Origin: Ailurus styani
Lineage: Eukaryota > Chordata > Mammalia > Carnivora > Ailuridae
Length of the DNA stretch: 64,000 bases
Direction of reading: 5' to 3'
Assembly (NCBI GenBank): GCA_002007465.1
Contig: LNAC01000135.1
Span: 3,410,816 to 3,474,815 of the forward strand
Part shown: one piece after another, positions 51,961 through 64,000 of the stretch
Layout: every line of letters begins with the position of its first letter
Position numbering within the stretch: position 1 is the stretch's first letter
Position numbers and translations under genes: made by a program
Notes under the pieces: model-generated
Told to the model about the DNA's origin: nothing
The model's database searches: none
What the model saw: the letters and a program-made list of their open reading frames with translations, nothing else

Positions 51961-53430
51961 ATGTTATTCTCCTTTAGCTAGATAGTAGTTAAATTTCCTA
52001 ATTCTAAAGAAATGATATTCAAAGGAAACAAACAAAAAGCTCCAAGAAATTCAGTTAGTATTCTACTAGAAACATCTTAAGAGTGAAACATTTAAAATTA
52101 AACCTGTCTACTCAGTCTTAGGTTAATACCACTGCTGGATTTTATTATACTAAATATAGCAACAGTGGATAGTTGCAGCAGATGCTTCAAGTAAACTTAA
52201 GAGAAGTGTTACAGTGTGACTGTAAGATGGAGTGAAAGGAAGAGGGAAAGGTGATATTATAAGGTTTGGAAACTAAAATGGATAAAATCTCAACTAAACT
52301 AATAAACAAAAGCTATAGGAATTCTTGGCAAATAGCTTCTGGATAGGCATATATGCCACCAATGAAAATTTGGTGCAATCTGAGCTTTCCTAAAATTTCT
52401 GAAACTGCATTCTACTAAGAAGTCTGGCTCTCATGCAAACTTGCAAAGCACTTACATATGCAGATGGCTGGGAATTTCTGTAATTTGGAGCTAAGCATAT
52501 TTTGTTGTGTTTAGTTGGTATAGTTTTCAATAGCTACTATTCTTGTGAGTTAAAAATGAATTAATATCAATTAGTTCCAAGATGATTTAGTTTGTTGAAT
52601 ATTGTTTGGTTAATCTTATAGCATAATGTAATGCATATTTGCTATTTAATATCACTACGTTCTAGTTGTTAGTATGTTTTGTGTTGCAGTTCAAATCATC
52701 CACGTCCCTATAGCTAAAGTAAATGCATACAAATACTTCCCAAATTTTTAGTAGAGTGTTACTTCTTCACTGATTTAAAAAACTTTGACCCCAGAGCATT
52801 ATTTCATAAATGTACTCCTGATCTCCTGATATTAAACACATACAATTCTCACTAAAGATTAATGGTAACTTTCATCAGCAGCAGAACTTAGCTATTTACT
52901 TCCTGCATTTTGATTACTACTACTGTAACTACAATTAAGCTTCAAATAAGCACTTTCTCTCTGCTTGGTTTTGAAGCATTAATAAGCAAATTCTGCAGAA
53001 AGTACTAAATACCTGGCTACTCAATTTCGAGGGCAGTGATTCCTACCATTGTACAATCGTGGATATCTAAAAATAATCTAAAGGAATTTATAATAAATAC
53101 TTTCTCCAGAAAATTTCACATATACATAAATTTGGGGGTTCACAGCTCTCCATTTGAAAATTTCTATCCCAGGTTCTTGTCTCACCAAATAGAACACAAA
53201 CCTCAAAACAGCAAAGAGACATTTCTTACATTTCTCTGCATTTCCCTATCAGAAGTATCTGACATATATTGGAGATTTTAAGATATCTGTTGTCTATTCC
53301 CATTAATGAAAAATGTTTTTACATAAAATATAAAATATTTGAAAATTAAAAAAATATAAATTAAATTATATATCGATAGATAATTAATTTAAAAATTAAT
53401 TGAGGACAATCCTCTTAAAAGAATGAAAAG

Positions 53431-53586
53431 GGGGACGTCTAGGTGGCTCAGTCAGTTAAGTGTGTGCCTTTGGCTCAAGTCATAATCCCAGGGTCCTGGG
53501 ATGGAGTCCCACCATCAGGCTCCTTTCTCAGCGGGGAGCAGGCTTCTCCCTCTACCTGCTGCTTCCCCTGCTTGTGCGCGCGCACG

Positions 53587-53617
<31 letters not shown>

Positions 53618-53650
53618 ACAAATAAATAAATACAATCTTAAAAAAAAAAG
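53431..53650 (+). repeat. Carnivoran SINE with TSD
   Basis: Flanked by 'aaaagaatgaaaag' (53417-53430 and 53651-53664, perfect). Contains 'gtgcgcgcgcacgc' followed by (TC)n. Older head type. Confidence 0.95.
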
Positions 53651-53941
53651 AAAAGAATGAAAAGAGCTAAGCTAGGATAATGTTAATTTTAATGGCTTTC
53701 AATTGCTACATAATTATTTTTATGATGTGTTTTTAAGACCCTAAAAAATTTACACTCTTAACCAAGTCAGTTGGTTAGGTTACTTAGCAAATCTTTTATT
53801 CACAGAGCAAGTCTAATTCCTCCCTATATGAATCATACCTGATATTACAGCCTGAATGATTAAGATTATGTTCAAATACACATATGTGTGCTTATTTAGG
53901 GGCATACTAAAGCTCCTAAAGTAGGTTTACATAAAACTTTA

Positions 53942-54123
53942 AAGATTTTATTTATTTGACACAGAGAGAGTCACAGAGTACAAGCAGGGGCAGGGACAGA
54001 GGGAGAAGGAGAAGCAGGTTCCCAGCTGAGCAGGGAGCCCAACTCGGGGCTCAATCCTAGGACCCTGGGATCCTGACCTGAGCCGAAGACAGTAGCTAAA
54101 CCAACTGAGCCACCCAGGCGCCT
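53942..54123 (-). repeat. Carnivoran SINE
   Basis: 'taaagattttatttatttga' to 'gagccacccaggcgcct'. Flanks 'ataaaactt' and 'ataaaattt' suggest an imperfect duplication. In reverse orientation to the SINE 290 bp before it. Confidence 0.93.
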
Positions 54124-54141
54124 CTATAAAATTTCATTTTA

Positions 54142-54346
54142 TTTTTTTTTAATTTTTTTTTTAAAGATTTTATTTATTTATTTGACACAGAGAGATTACA
54201 AGTAGGCAGAGAGGCAGGCAGAGAGAGAGGAGGAAGCAGGCTCCCTGCTGAGCAGAGAGCCTGATGCGGGCCTCGATCCCAGGATCCTGAGATCATGACC
54301 TGAGCCGAAGGCAGAGGCTTTAACCCACTGAGCCACCCAGGAGCCC
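54142..54346 (-). repeat. Young mustelid-type SINE with 15-bp TSD
   Basis: Flanked by 'taaaatttcatttta' (54127-54141 and 54347-54361, perfect). It inserted next to the end of the preceding SINE. Confidence 0.97.
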
Positions 54347-54796
54347 TAAAATTTCATTTTAAAAGCCAAGAAATTTAAACCTCAAACCTAAGACCTATTA
54401 ACTCTTCATAATCTTCCATAATGAGTCTGAATGGATGAAAATTTTATTTTTAACCCACAGAACTGTTTTACATTAGTTTGATAGAAATGTGAGATGACTA
54501 TAATAGAAATAACTAGTATAAATTACAGAAAACAGGGAATATTCATTTCAAACAAATATGATAATTCTTTAGAGACATTCTGATTAAAAAGGATATTAAT
54601 CTGAAGTCTCAAAGTTAAAAAATGCAATCTATAGTAAATAAGACTATTATAGGCACTTAAAAAAATAGCAAGCACATTTATTTGTACAATTTAGCAAACC
54701 TTTACTGAACATTAAGCTATGAGCTATGCATTGAGGATTAGATTTTTTACATGAGGGATGGTGGGACAAGAGACTAGTCTGCCTTTGGAAAGCCTC

Positions 54797-55975
54797 CAAA
54801 AAACTAGGAATAGAAGTTCCTCAACATGATATAGGGTTTATTAAAAACCCACAAAATGACATCATACTCAAAGGTGAAGGACTGAAAGCTCTCCCCTTAA
54901 GATGAGAAATTAGACAATGATGCTTTCACCATCACTATTCAATATTGTGCTGAAAGTCCTACCAGAGAGGTTAAGTAAGAAAAGGAAACATAGCATCATG
55001 CATCAGAATGAGAAAAGAAGTAAAACTATCTCTGTTTGCAGATGACATAACTCTAGATACAGAAAATCTCAAAGAATGAAGAAAAAAGTACCACCAGAGT
55101 AAATAAATCAGCAAAGTTGCAGAGTATAAAATGAACCCACAAAAAATCAGTTTTCTGTACACCAGCAATGAACAATCTAAATAGGATATTAAGACTACAA
55201 TTCCATTTATAAGAGAATCCAAAAGAATAAAATACCTAGAAATAAATTTAACCCAAGAAGTGACTTGTACACTAAAAACTACAGAACAGTGCTAAGGAAA
55301 TTAATGGAAACTAATTAAATGAAAAGACTTCTATGTTCATGGATTAGCAGACTTAATGTTGTTAAGAGGGCAATCCTTTCCAAAGTCACCCACATATTCA
55401 ATACAGTCCTAATCAAAACACAAACGGCCCATTTTGCTAAAATGGAAAAAAAAAATGAAAGGGGCCTCAGAAAGAAAAAAACAATTATTGAAAGAGAAAA
55501 AACAAAGTTATAGGACTCCCACTACCTATTTCAAAACTTACTACAAAATTATGGTCATTAAAATAGTTAATATAGGCCAAAGGAACAGAAGTGAGTACTA
55601 ATATCCATGGCCAGTTGATTCCTGACAAGGTGCCAAGACCATTCAATGGAGGAAAGAATCATCTTTTCAACAAATGGTACTGGGACAACAGGATAACCGC
55701 ATGCAAAAGAATGAAGGTGGACCCCCTACCTCACTCTATATAAAAAATTAACCAAAAAGGGATCAATAATCTAAATATAAGAACTAAAACTAGAAAACTC
55801 TTAAAACACAGCACAGGGGTGAACGAACGTCCTTGATCATGGATTTGGTAAAGGTTTCTTAAATTTGACACCAAAAGTATAAGCAAAAAATAAAACAATA
55901 AATTTATAAATTTAATGTCATAAAAATTAAAATCAAACCAAATCACAGGACATTATCAAGAAAGTAACACAATTT
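54797..55975 (+). mobile_element. L1 fragment, ORF2 from reverse transcriptase on, sense
   Basis: Sense-strand ORF2: 'actaggaatagaagttcctc' precedes 'aaacccacaaaatgacatca', then LFADDI (codons 55035-55046) and the C-terminal region to about 55975. Frames are broken; the 3'UTR is absent. Confidence 0.85.
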
Positions 55976-56009
55976 ACAGAATGGGAGCAAGTATCTACAT
56001 ATCATATAT

Positions 56010-56141
56010 CTGATCTCAGGGCCATGGGATGGAGCCCCACATTAGGCTCCATGCTCATCAGGGAAGCTGCTTGAGATTCTTTTTCCCTTTTTCCACCCAC
56101 CCCCTCTCCAAAACGAAGAAATAAACCTTAAAAGAAAAAAG
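56010..56141 (+). repeat. Decayed carnivoran SINE, 3' part
   Basis: 'gatctcagggccatgggatg' to 'gaagaaataaaccttaaaag': body and tail of a SINE without its head, placed between oppositely oriented L1 pieces. Confidence 0.75.
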
Positions 56142-56144
56142 ATC

Positions 56145-58135
56145 AATGCTGAATTTTGTCTCATGTTTTTTTGTTTTGGCATCTATTATCATATGATTTT
56201 CCTCCTTACATGGAAAATTACAGATTTTTTTAATGTTAAACCCTGCATACCTAAAATAAACCCAACTTGGTCTTGATAAACTATCATTTTTATATACTAT
56301 ACGTTTGGTTGCTAATATTTTATTTAAGATTTTTATATCTCTGTTTATAAAATGAAATAAGCCTGTAACTTTCCTTCTTTGTATCAACTTTGTTAAATTC
56401 TGACACCTAGATTATGCTGGTCTCATAAAATAAGCTGGAACTATTTCTGACTTAGCTAGCCCTTAAAAAAAAAAGTTTTTAAAAAAACTGGCACTATTTC
56501 TTCCTTAAGTGTATGTTATAATTCATAAATGATGTCATCTGTACCTGGATTTTTTTTTTTAAAGATTTATTTATTTATTTTAGAGCACAAGAGCAAGAGA
56601 GACAGAGAAAGAGAGAGAAACTTCAGCAGACTCCTCACTGAGCTTGGAGCCTGAGTCCACGACCCTGAGATCATGACCTAAGCCAAGAAACCAAGAGTCA
56701 GATGCTCAACCAACTGCACCACCCAGAGGCCCCTGGACTTTTTAATTTTTAAATAATAGATTCAATTTCTTTAGAAGTTTTAGAACTACTTAGACTTTTG
56801 TTTCTTCTAGTGTCAATTCTGTTAAGTTAGATTTTTCTAGAAATTTATCCATTCTATAAAAATTTCACGTTTAAGCCATTTATATTGTTTTCCTTTAAAT
56901 ATCTGTAGACTCTGTTGTAATATACCTTTTCTCACTCCTGATAATGGTTGTCTTCTCTCTTTTTCAATTTTAGTAGCTTAGTTTTGTTTTGGAGTAAAAC
57001 AGACACATTTTTTGGATTGGCTGATTCTTTGTATATGTTTATTTCCTGTATCATTAATTTCTGCTCTTTTCCCTCTTTCTTGTTTTTTTTTTTTTTCTTC
57101 TTTGGTTAATTCTACTGCTCATCTAATTTACTGGAATAGATGCTTAATTTATAAAGTTTTAGATTTTTTTCTTTTCATATATATGTACATAAGGTTATAA
57201 ATCTCCCCAGGATACTGGTCAGATTTATCTCACAAATTGTGCTACATGGTACTTTATCACTCCTCTAAAAATATTTTTCTAGTTTCCACTGAGATTTTTT
57301 TCGCTTTACTGCTAATGATTTCTAGTCTAATTCTACTGTGGTCAGAGAACATATTCTATGATTCTAATAATCTAAGTTTTACCCACGAGTTCAATCAAAT
57401 ATTTAAGAAACAATGCCAGCCCTATATAAACTCTTTCAATCTTTTGAAGTTTGTTGAGACTTGCTTTATAACCTAACATGATAAAGTTTTATGTTAGAGC
57501 CCACGCTTAAAAAAGAACATATATTCTGTAGATATTAGGGATATTCTACAAGTGTCAAGTTTATCAATCCCACTGAAATTTTCTATGCCCATACTGTGTG
57601 TCCTGTTTTTTTATTGTTTTATTTTTAACTATATGTTCAATTACTAAGAAATGTGTGTGTTGAAATCTATTAGGACTTGTGGATCTGTCTATATCTCCTT
57701 AAAGTACTGTCAATTTTTCATTTATCTTGAGGCCATGTTGTTACATGCACACAAATTCAGAATTACTCTATGTTCCTGGTAATTTGAGCCATTTATAATT
57801 ATGAAATAACCACTTCGTTATAATTTTTTTGCTTTAAATTTTACTGTGTTCATATAACACAGTTTTTCTTTGGTTGGTATTTACCTGGAACACCTTTTTC
57901 TTAACTTATATTCCCAATATATCTTTTTATTTTTCCTTTGGCGACTTTTAAGAATTTTTTTCTCTTTGCCTTGACTTTTCTGAAATTTCATTATGATGTG
58001 TCTAGGTATTTCTTTTATTCATCCTACCTGGAATTCTCTGGCCACTGTGAATCTACAGATTGATCTTATTCACCTGTTAAAAATATTCTGTTATTTAATC
58101 TTCAAATATTGCTTCTGCTCCATTCAAGATTATTC
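56145..58135 (-). mobile_element. L1 fragment, ORF2 N-terminal part to 5' region, antisense
   Basis: Starts in the reverse transcriptase ('gctgaattttgtctcatg') and runs toward the L1 5' end ('ttcattatgatgtgtctagg'). Interrupted by a SINE at 56550. Confidence 0.75.
56550..56732 (-). repeat. Carnivoran SINE in L1
   Basis: 'ttaaagatttatttatttat' to 'caccacccagaggccc', with 'cctgga' at both ends. Diverged. Confidence 0.9.
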
Positions 58136-58139
58136 TTCA

Positions 58140-58450
58140 ATGGTCAGGTGGTCAGGTGACTTGTCTAGTAATAATTTTAAGTCAAAAGACAGTAAGATAC
58201 CTTAAAATAATCACCAACCTAAAACCCTAAAACCAGTAAAAATCACTTTGAGAATGAAGGCAAAATAAAGTTAGTTTCATACCAAGAAAAAAATGAAAGG
58301 TGTCACTACCAATAGACCCACACTAGAAAGAAAAAATTTCTAAAGGGTTTTCTTGGGCGGAAAGATCTTACTAGGTAAAAATCGAAGCTATAAGAATAAA
58401 TGAAGAGGAAAAAAATGATAAATATGTAAGTAACATTTAAATGAACACAG
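58140..58450 (+). mobile_element. L1 5' region fragment, sense
   Basis: 'tttgagaatgaaggcaaaat' and 'acactagaaagaaaaaattt' resemble the L1 5' region in sense orientation. A second orientation change within this block. Confidence 0.45.
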
Positions 58451-58719
58451 ACTATACCAGATAAAGATGTCTTTACACAGAGGGTGTGTCTGACAGAGAG
58501 AGAAAGAGAGAAATCAAATAAAAACTGAGCAACCCAATAAAGGAAAAAAAAAAGGGGCGGGGGACAGAGATGAGGCAGGACAAATCGATAGCACAAAGAC
58601 CAGATTTAAGCCCCCCAAAATAGATAAATACATGAAATGAAAATAGATTAAATCCTCCAATGAAAGATTTTTCAGACATGATTTTTTAAAAAATTAAACA
58701 TTTGTCAAAACCCATAAAA

Positions 58720-58955
58720 TGTATACTACACCAAAGGCGAATTTTAATGTACACTATAAACTCTGGGTGATAATGATGTGCCAATGCACATTCCTCAATT
58801 GTAACAAATATACCACTCTGCTGCAGGATACTGATAGTGGTGGAGGTCGTGTGTGGGGACACGGGGTATATGTGAACTCTGTACTTTTCTGATCAATTTT
58901 ACTATACACTACAACTGCTCTAAAAATACATTTTATTAATTAAAAAAGTCTATTA
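58720..58955 (+). mobile_element. L1 3' end, sense
   Basis: 'actctgggtgataatgatgt', 'tcaattgtaacaaatatacc' and 'actgctctaaaaatacattt' match an old L1 3'UTR followed by an A-rich end. Confidence 0.6.
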
Positions 58956-59029
58956 CATTATTTATAAGACAACCCACTAAATAACTTTATGGTATGAAAA
59001 TATAATCTTGAGTTAAAATTAAAGCTTTA

Positions 59030-59230
59030 TTTTTTTTTTTAAAGATTTTATTTATTTATTTCACAGAGGGAGAGAGATCACAAGGAGGCAGAGAGGCAGG
59101 CAGAGAGAGAGAGGGGGAAGCAGGCTCCCCGCTGAGCAGGGTGCCCAATGCGGGCTTTGATCCCAGGACCCTGAGATCATGACCTGAACCGAAAGCAGAG
59201 GCATTAACCCACTGAGCCACCCAGGCGCCC
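59030..59230 (-). repeat. Young mustelid-type SINE with 15-bp TSD
   Basis: Flanked by 'aaaattaaagcttta' (59015-59029 and 59231-59245, perfect). Confidence 0.97.
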
Positions 59231-59554
59231 AAAATTAAAGCTTTAATGAGAAAACATAATGACCTCTAAAACTCCCTAATACAAAATAGAAGGTAAAATA
59301 TTATGGTTACTTTGCAATCATCTTCTGTGAAACATGAAACACATAAATAAAATCAAAACATAATTTAAAATATGAAGTCAAAATCTTGACTAAAATTAAT
59401 TAATTACAATTAATTCAAGAGTCATTTAGACATCCATAGATAATATTTTCTATGCAAACTACTCTGAATAAAAGAAGTCTTTGTGACTAAAATTAGAAAC
59501 CGCTACCTAAAAACCTGACCAAATCTTGCTGGTAGTTAAAAATTAGTTAAGAAC

Positions 59555-59720
59555 CAGGAACCATGCAAGTACTTGAACATGCATTACCTCATATCATCCT
59601 TTCAACACTATGATATAGGTATTGTTACAAGTGAGGAAATGGAGACCCTGAAAGAGTCAAGAATGGATTCCACATCTGTCTGTCTACAACGCTTGAACTC
59701 CTAACCATTACATAATAGTA
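59555..59720 (-). repeat. MIR element
   Basis: 'catcctttcaacactatgat', 'gtgaggaaatggagaccctg' and 'cttgaactcctaaccattac' follow the reverse-strand MIR order. Confidence 0.6.
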
Positions 59721-59906
59721 ACTTCATTTTCTGTGTTAATTTCTTGATAGAAAAATAATTAAAGATTTATGGCTTCTATTCTAATTAGACTAGATGTTCT
59801 GCACATACACAGTTACCACCAAACAGTGATTCAAAAGGAATTTTTATAAGATAGTTGCAGAGAATAGCCACTAAAATATAGTTAATATATAAATCAAAGT
59901 ACTTCT

Positions 59907-60124
59907 GGGGTGCCTGGGTGGCTCAGTCAGTTGAACACCCAACTCTTGATTTGGGCTCAGGTCATGATCTCAGGGTCCTGTGATCGAGCCGAGCCCCCCA
60001 TCGATCGAGACTCCCACAGCGGTGAGCCTGCTGGAGATTCTCTCTCTCTCCTTCTGCCCCAACTTTCCCCTGCTCTCATGCATGCTCTCTTCTAAAACAT
60101 AAATAAATCTTAAAAAAAAAAAAA
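59907..60124 (+). repeat. Carnivoran SINE with TSD
   Basis: Flanked by 'aaagtacttct' (59896-59906) and 'aaagtgcttct' (60125-60135). Contains a partial duplication 'gatcgagccgagccccccat / cgatcgagac'. Confidence 0.94.
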
Positions 60125-61817
60125 AAAGTGCTTCTATGGCTTTTTTCCCTATTTAAATCTGCATTTGTATAAAGATATAGTCAAACTTATATAGTATCAC
60201 TTCACTTGCCATTTCAAGAGCACATAGCAGTTCAACTTTAGGGTTACTTCTCAGTCAACATATAAAGTGAGGTGGAAATAAGACAAGGCTATGACTACTA
60301 AACAACAGTTAGGGCTGTTAAGCAAAATACCTGTGACAAACTAAAAAAATGAAGGAGAAACTAGTGAGGAGAAAATGAAATCCAATCAAAATGCTTATAT
60401 ACCAGAATTTAGCATTTACTGACCACTTTCCATGTCAGAAAACGGTGCTACATATTGGGAATATAGAGATAAAACAGTGACTTAAATGCTACATACAGAA
60501 CAGACACGTATAAGCACCTAACCCAAGGGGAAATGAGGGAGAAAATGGGAAGAAAAAAAGTTAGAGAGGGCTTCCTACTGAAATTGGTATTTGAGCCAAG
60601 CCTTAAAAGATAAACAGGCAATGAGACAGGTGAAGAAAGGCAAGGAACAAGATTAAGGCACAGAAACAAGACCGCCTAATCCACTTAAGAGAACTAAAAG
60701 AGTTTAAAGTAAGAGATATAGGACAGATGTTGGGAGTGAAATTAAAGAGAAAAATAAGGACTACAAAGAGTCCTTCGTGAGGGTGAATTTTATCTTGAAG
60801 GTCAGTGAAGGAGGTCAATGTGAAACTGACATGAAGAGACATATAAGAAACCATAATCTAGGTTATAAAAAGAGGTGAGGTCCTATACTAAGATCGTGGC
60901 AATGAAGATGGACAAATACAAGATGCTACAGAAAGATGTTTCTAGTAAATGGTGATGCTGTGACTGAAGAGACAGAGGACACTATCACATTAAAGTGATA
61001 ATTAACTCCTATTCTTCAGGGATCAAGGAAAAACTTTTAGGAGGAGATACCTAGTACAGGATTAAAAAGATGAATAGGAATTAAAAACCATGGGTTGGAG
61101 TTTGAAAGTTGGCAATGAAGGGGAGCCACTGGTTAGTGACAGAAGATGAGGCTAGAGTGGTCAGAAAATGTCAGACCAAAAGTGTTTTCAAGTCTTCTTA
61201 GGACTTTTGGATTCTATGATTCAAGAAACAGAGAGGTATGTTAGGATATAAGAGAACAAAAGGATATTTTGCAAAAATGATTCTGATTGCAAAATGAAAA
61301 TGAACTGGATTGCTAAACTAAAGCTGAAAGGAGAGGTAGGAGAAAAAACCCAAGTAAGAGAGGACAGTAACTTGAGTTAGAATGGTGTCAGTGGGGACTT
61401 CCATAAATGGACACACTTGAGTTCCAGAAGGACGGGTGTCTTGTAGGAGTAGAGCTAGAGCTCACACACACTGTATTCTGTATAACCACTCATCTACCCA
61501 CCTACCCTTTATTAAACAACAAATTTACTAATTTACAAAAAGTAACCCATCTGCTAGTTTTCTTAAAATATCAATAGCTGATTTTAATTCCAACTTACAA
61601 AAGCCCCCCAAGATTAGAAAACGTTTGAAGATGGAAATAGATTTTGAAAAATAAGCTTGTTACCACCTATACATTAATGGAAAATAATAACAATGGATTA
61701 AGGAAAGTAAATGAATCTTGATCTAAAATACTAAGGATGATAATAAAAATCTGGCATATGGAACTGAGAGGACAGTAGTACCATTTATTAACAGAGTATA
61801 CACAGGAAAAGGCAAGG

Positions 61818-61865
61818 GGTGTATATGTGGATGTGTGGATGAGTGTGTGTGTGTGGAGAGAGACA
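61818..61865. repeat. (TG)-rich simple repeat
   Basis: 'ggtgtatatgtggatgtgtg' continuing into six TG units. A second TG-rich tract lies at 62700-62732. Confidence 0.85.
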
Positions 61866-63191
61866 GACTGGAATGGGAATGGTAATAGTAAATTGTTTTT
61901 GTTTTGTTCTGTGTTTTTAGTAAATACAGTTTTGAAAAGGCTACATTAGAAGCACTTAAGTGCTATTAACAAACAAGAAAGGATATGACATTCAAAACTG
62001 AGATATATTTAATACTCAAGAGAGAAAAGTAGACCAGAGACAGAAACCTGGATGTCAGAAGCATATACATGTGAAACTGAAACTCTGAGAGTAGCTAATT
62101 TTCAAGGAGAATATGTAGAGTAGAAAGTAAGATGACCAAGACAAATCCTTAAAAAACATTTATATTTTACAACCTCGAATATAAATGATGTTCACAAAAA
62201 AGACTGAGAAGATGAGCCAGTGGAGTTAAAATGAAATTAGGAGATCAAGGTATTTCAAAAACTAAAGGCAAGAAAGAGTCTTTTGGAAAAAATAAGAAGT
62301 CAACAATATTCAATGCTGCCAAGTTAAAGACTCAAATGTCTATGGCATTGAGTGCCAAAAAGATAGTTCACCTTTAAAAGGCAATTTCATTTAAGAAGAA
62401 AATGGAAGGTGAGACAGAAGAGACTGGTACAAGCAAAATCTTTCAAGAAACCTGGTTATAAAGATGACAGGATATGGAGACTAGAATAGAGGGATATATA
62501 ACTGAAGCAGAGTTTCTGGTTTCATTTTGTCTTCTAAAAGAAAGGAACCAGTAGAGAACAAAAAGCTGACAACAAAAGATAAAGGAGGTATTTCCATAGA
62601 AGAGTCCCTCATGTAGCAGGGTATGGGAATCAAAGCACAGATGAAACATTACCTTTCAACAAAGGAAAAAAAGAATACATCGACATAAAAACATCAAACA
62701 GTGTGCGTTTGTGTATGTGTATGTGTGTATTTTCTACTCAAAAAACTTAAGTTCTTGCAGAACAAAAAAATTACATGTTCAGACACATCTGTAAATCAAA
62801 ATTTTAACAATGGTCTTCTTTGTGGATGGGACTGTGGTCTATAATATTATGTTCTTTCATATTTTCCCAAATTTCTACATATAATAAAAGTATTTAATTA
62901 TTTAAAAATCTCCTTGCCCATTGAACAATTATGAGTAGTTCATCATTAATGCAGAAAACTTAGAAAATAAATAAAAGCAGAAAGGGAAAAAACAATACCT
63001 ATAAGCTACCAATGTACCGCTTTCATAGGTTAAGAAAATATACATCAGTTATATTATTTAATATTCTCTCAGAAAAAGGAACATTAATGGAAACACAGAA
63101 TTGAAATAATCAAAACAATATATTAACTGACTCTCATTCAGACATGAAGAGTGGATTCTGGTTTCTTCTTAGCTGCTAAACCTTCATTTTA

Positions 63192-63384
63192 TTTTTATTT
63201 TTAAAGATTTTATTTATTTATTTGAGAAAGAATGAGACAGAAAACATGAGAGGGGGGAGGGTCAAAGGGAGAAGCAGACTCCCCGCTGGGCAGTGAGCCC
63301 AATGCGGGACTCGATCCCGGGACTCCGGGATCATCACCTGAACTGAAGGCAGCTGCTTAACCAAATGAGCCAGCCAGGAGTCCC
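63192..63384 (-). repeat. Carnivoran SINE near an exon
   Basis: Flanked by 'taaaccttcatttta' (63177-63191) and 'taaatcttcatttta' (63385-63399). It ends 265 bp below the 189-bp TLK1 exon, on the donor side. Confidence 0.95.
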
Positions 63385-63648
63385 TAAATCTTCATTTTAA
63401 AAGAAGATTAATAAGTCTCCACTTACAGAGGCTGAATTCAGGTATTTGGAGATTATTAATTTAGAAGTAAATTTTAATACTGCCTTCCTTCTTGGCCATA
63501 ATTATTTTTAGTAAACAGTAAATTTATTTTTAGTAAATATTAAATAATAAAATACTTAAATAAGTATTAGTGTAAATCTAAATGACATCTAACACTCATG
63601 CTCACTGGCAACGATTTAAAAAAAAGGAAAATTAAAACGAAGGCTTAC

Positions 63649-63837
63649 AGTTGTGGTAAATTTGGTCTAACAAAGGGATCATTCTCTGCTCCATTGACTG
63701 CTTTGTTTTTCCTTTGTTTTGGTTCAGAATTGGTAGAGGGTGCCTGAGAATTATTAGCCGAGGGAGGTTTGCGTTTGGCTAGAAGCTTCCTTTGCCTTTC
63801 AATATCTTCCCTTTGCTGATTCACCCATTCTTGTTGC
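63649..63837 (-). CDS. TLK1: TLK1 coding exon, coiled-coil/basic linker region
   Basis: The 189-bp exon codes for 62 full codons starting [20 protein letters not shown], then KRKPP, a Ser/Asn/Gln-rich stretch, [15 protein letters not shown] and PFVRPNLPQ. The acceptor is TTATTTTTATACAG and the donor GTAAGC; the final CT pairs with the G of the next exon to make Leu. The charged Glu/Arg/Gln heptad-like start fits the end of a coiled coil. The KRK and KQRK clusters are basic and could help nuclear retention (inference). In TLK proteins this region lies between the dimerising coiled coils and the kinase domain. It is the least constrained part of the protein visible here, being rich in small polar residues. 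Confidence 0.95.
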
Positions 63838-63977
63838 CTGTATAAAAATAAATGTAAAAAATTGTATTAACTTTTCATAACTCTTCACAGTTAAACCACG
63901 AATATATTAATAAACATGAAAAAGCATGTAACAAACAAAAATTATGGTTCCACCTTTTTGAACCTATTTGTACTCAC

Positions 63978-64000
63978 TGTCCACGTCTCATTTTAAGTAT
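63978..64000 (-). CDS. TLK1: TLK1 coding exon, 3' end only (cut by window edge)
   Basis: This is the last 23 bp of an exon. It reads I-L-K-M-R-R-G plus the first two bases (CA) of a split Gln codon, followed by a good GTGAGT donor at 63977-63972. The phase matches the next exon exactly, since CA + G gives CAG. A short 140-bp intron separates the two. The residues should be part of the coiled-coil region, but too little is visible to confirm this independently; the call rests on donor, phase and neighbour. Confidence 0.75.

Noticed and set aside
53431..54346. Array-like spacing of similar repeats (CRISPR-like)
   Set aside because: The repeats are about 200-bp SINEs in mixed orientation with target-site duplications in a mammalian intron; no CRISPR repeats or cas genes exist here.

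Overview
The window is mammalian nuclear DNA. It has intron-exon structure with GT-AG splice sites, many LINE-1 (L1), L2, MIR, MER2 and MaLR relics, and about thirty copies of the carnivoran tRNA-Lys-derived SINE (SINEC/CAN-SINE). Several SINE copies carry the head variant 'gcctctgccttcggctcagg' with a clean target-site duplication. I associate that variant with mustelids (mink, ferret, otter), so a mustelid is the best guess; the species cannot be fixed from the sequence alone.

One protein-coding gene is supported: the 3' half of TLK1 (tousled-like kinase 1) on the minus strand. Twelve coding exons were placed (the most upstream is cut by the window end at 64000). They join in phase into 447 residues ending at the stop codon 20011-20009. 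They encode the end of the N-terminal coiled-coil/linker region, the entire Ser/Thr kinase domain (glycine loop, ATP lysine, HYDLKPGN catalytic loop, DFG, PPE) and the C-terminal tail. The repeat-poor stretch below the stop codon (about 16.9-20.0 kb) holds the 3'UTR, with two Pumilio-type motifs and a candidate poly(A) signal.

Layout: 1-2.3 kb, GC-rich then AT-rich DNA with no supported gene. 2.3-16.9 kb, intergenic transposon graveyard: an L2 end, then three antisense L1 blocks (about 2.87-7.26, 8.36-10.2 and 10.4-16.9 kb), the last nearly full length and carrying a nested retrocopy-like insert at 12.2 kb. 16.9-20.0 kb, TLK1 3'UTR and flank. 20.0-64.0 kb, TLK1 exons separated by introns from 84 bp to 13.1 kb. 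Kinase exons cluster at 30.8-31.8 kb; the two longest introns (38.6-50.5 and 50.6-63.6 kb) hold most of the remaining repeats.

TLK1 is a nuclear kinase acting on the histone chaperone ASF1 in chromatin assembly and the DNA-damage response (family knowledge). I found no previously undescribed gene system, CRISPR array, RNA gene or operon. The observations most worth checking concern RNA-level effects of repeats in the TLK1 pre-mRNA (inverted SINE and MER2 pairs), a retrocopy-like insert, a CpG-bearing intronic segment with a gene-like acidic tail, and modular L1 5' ends.
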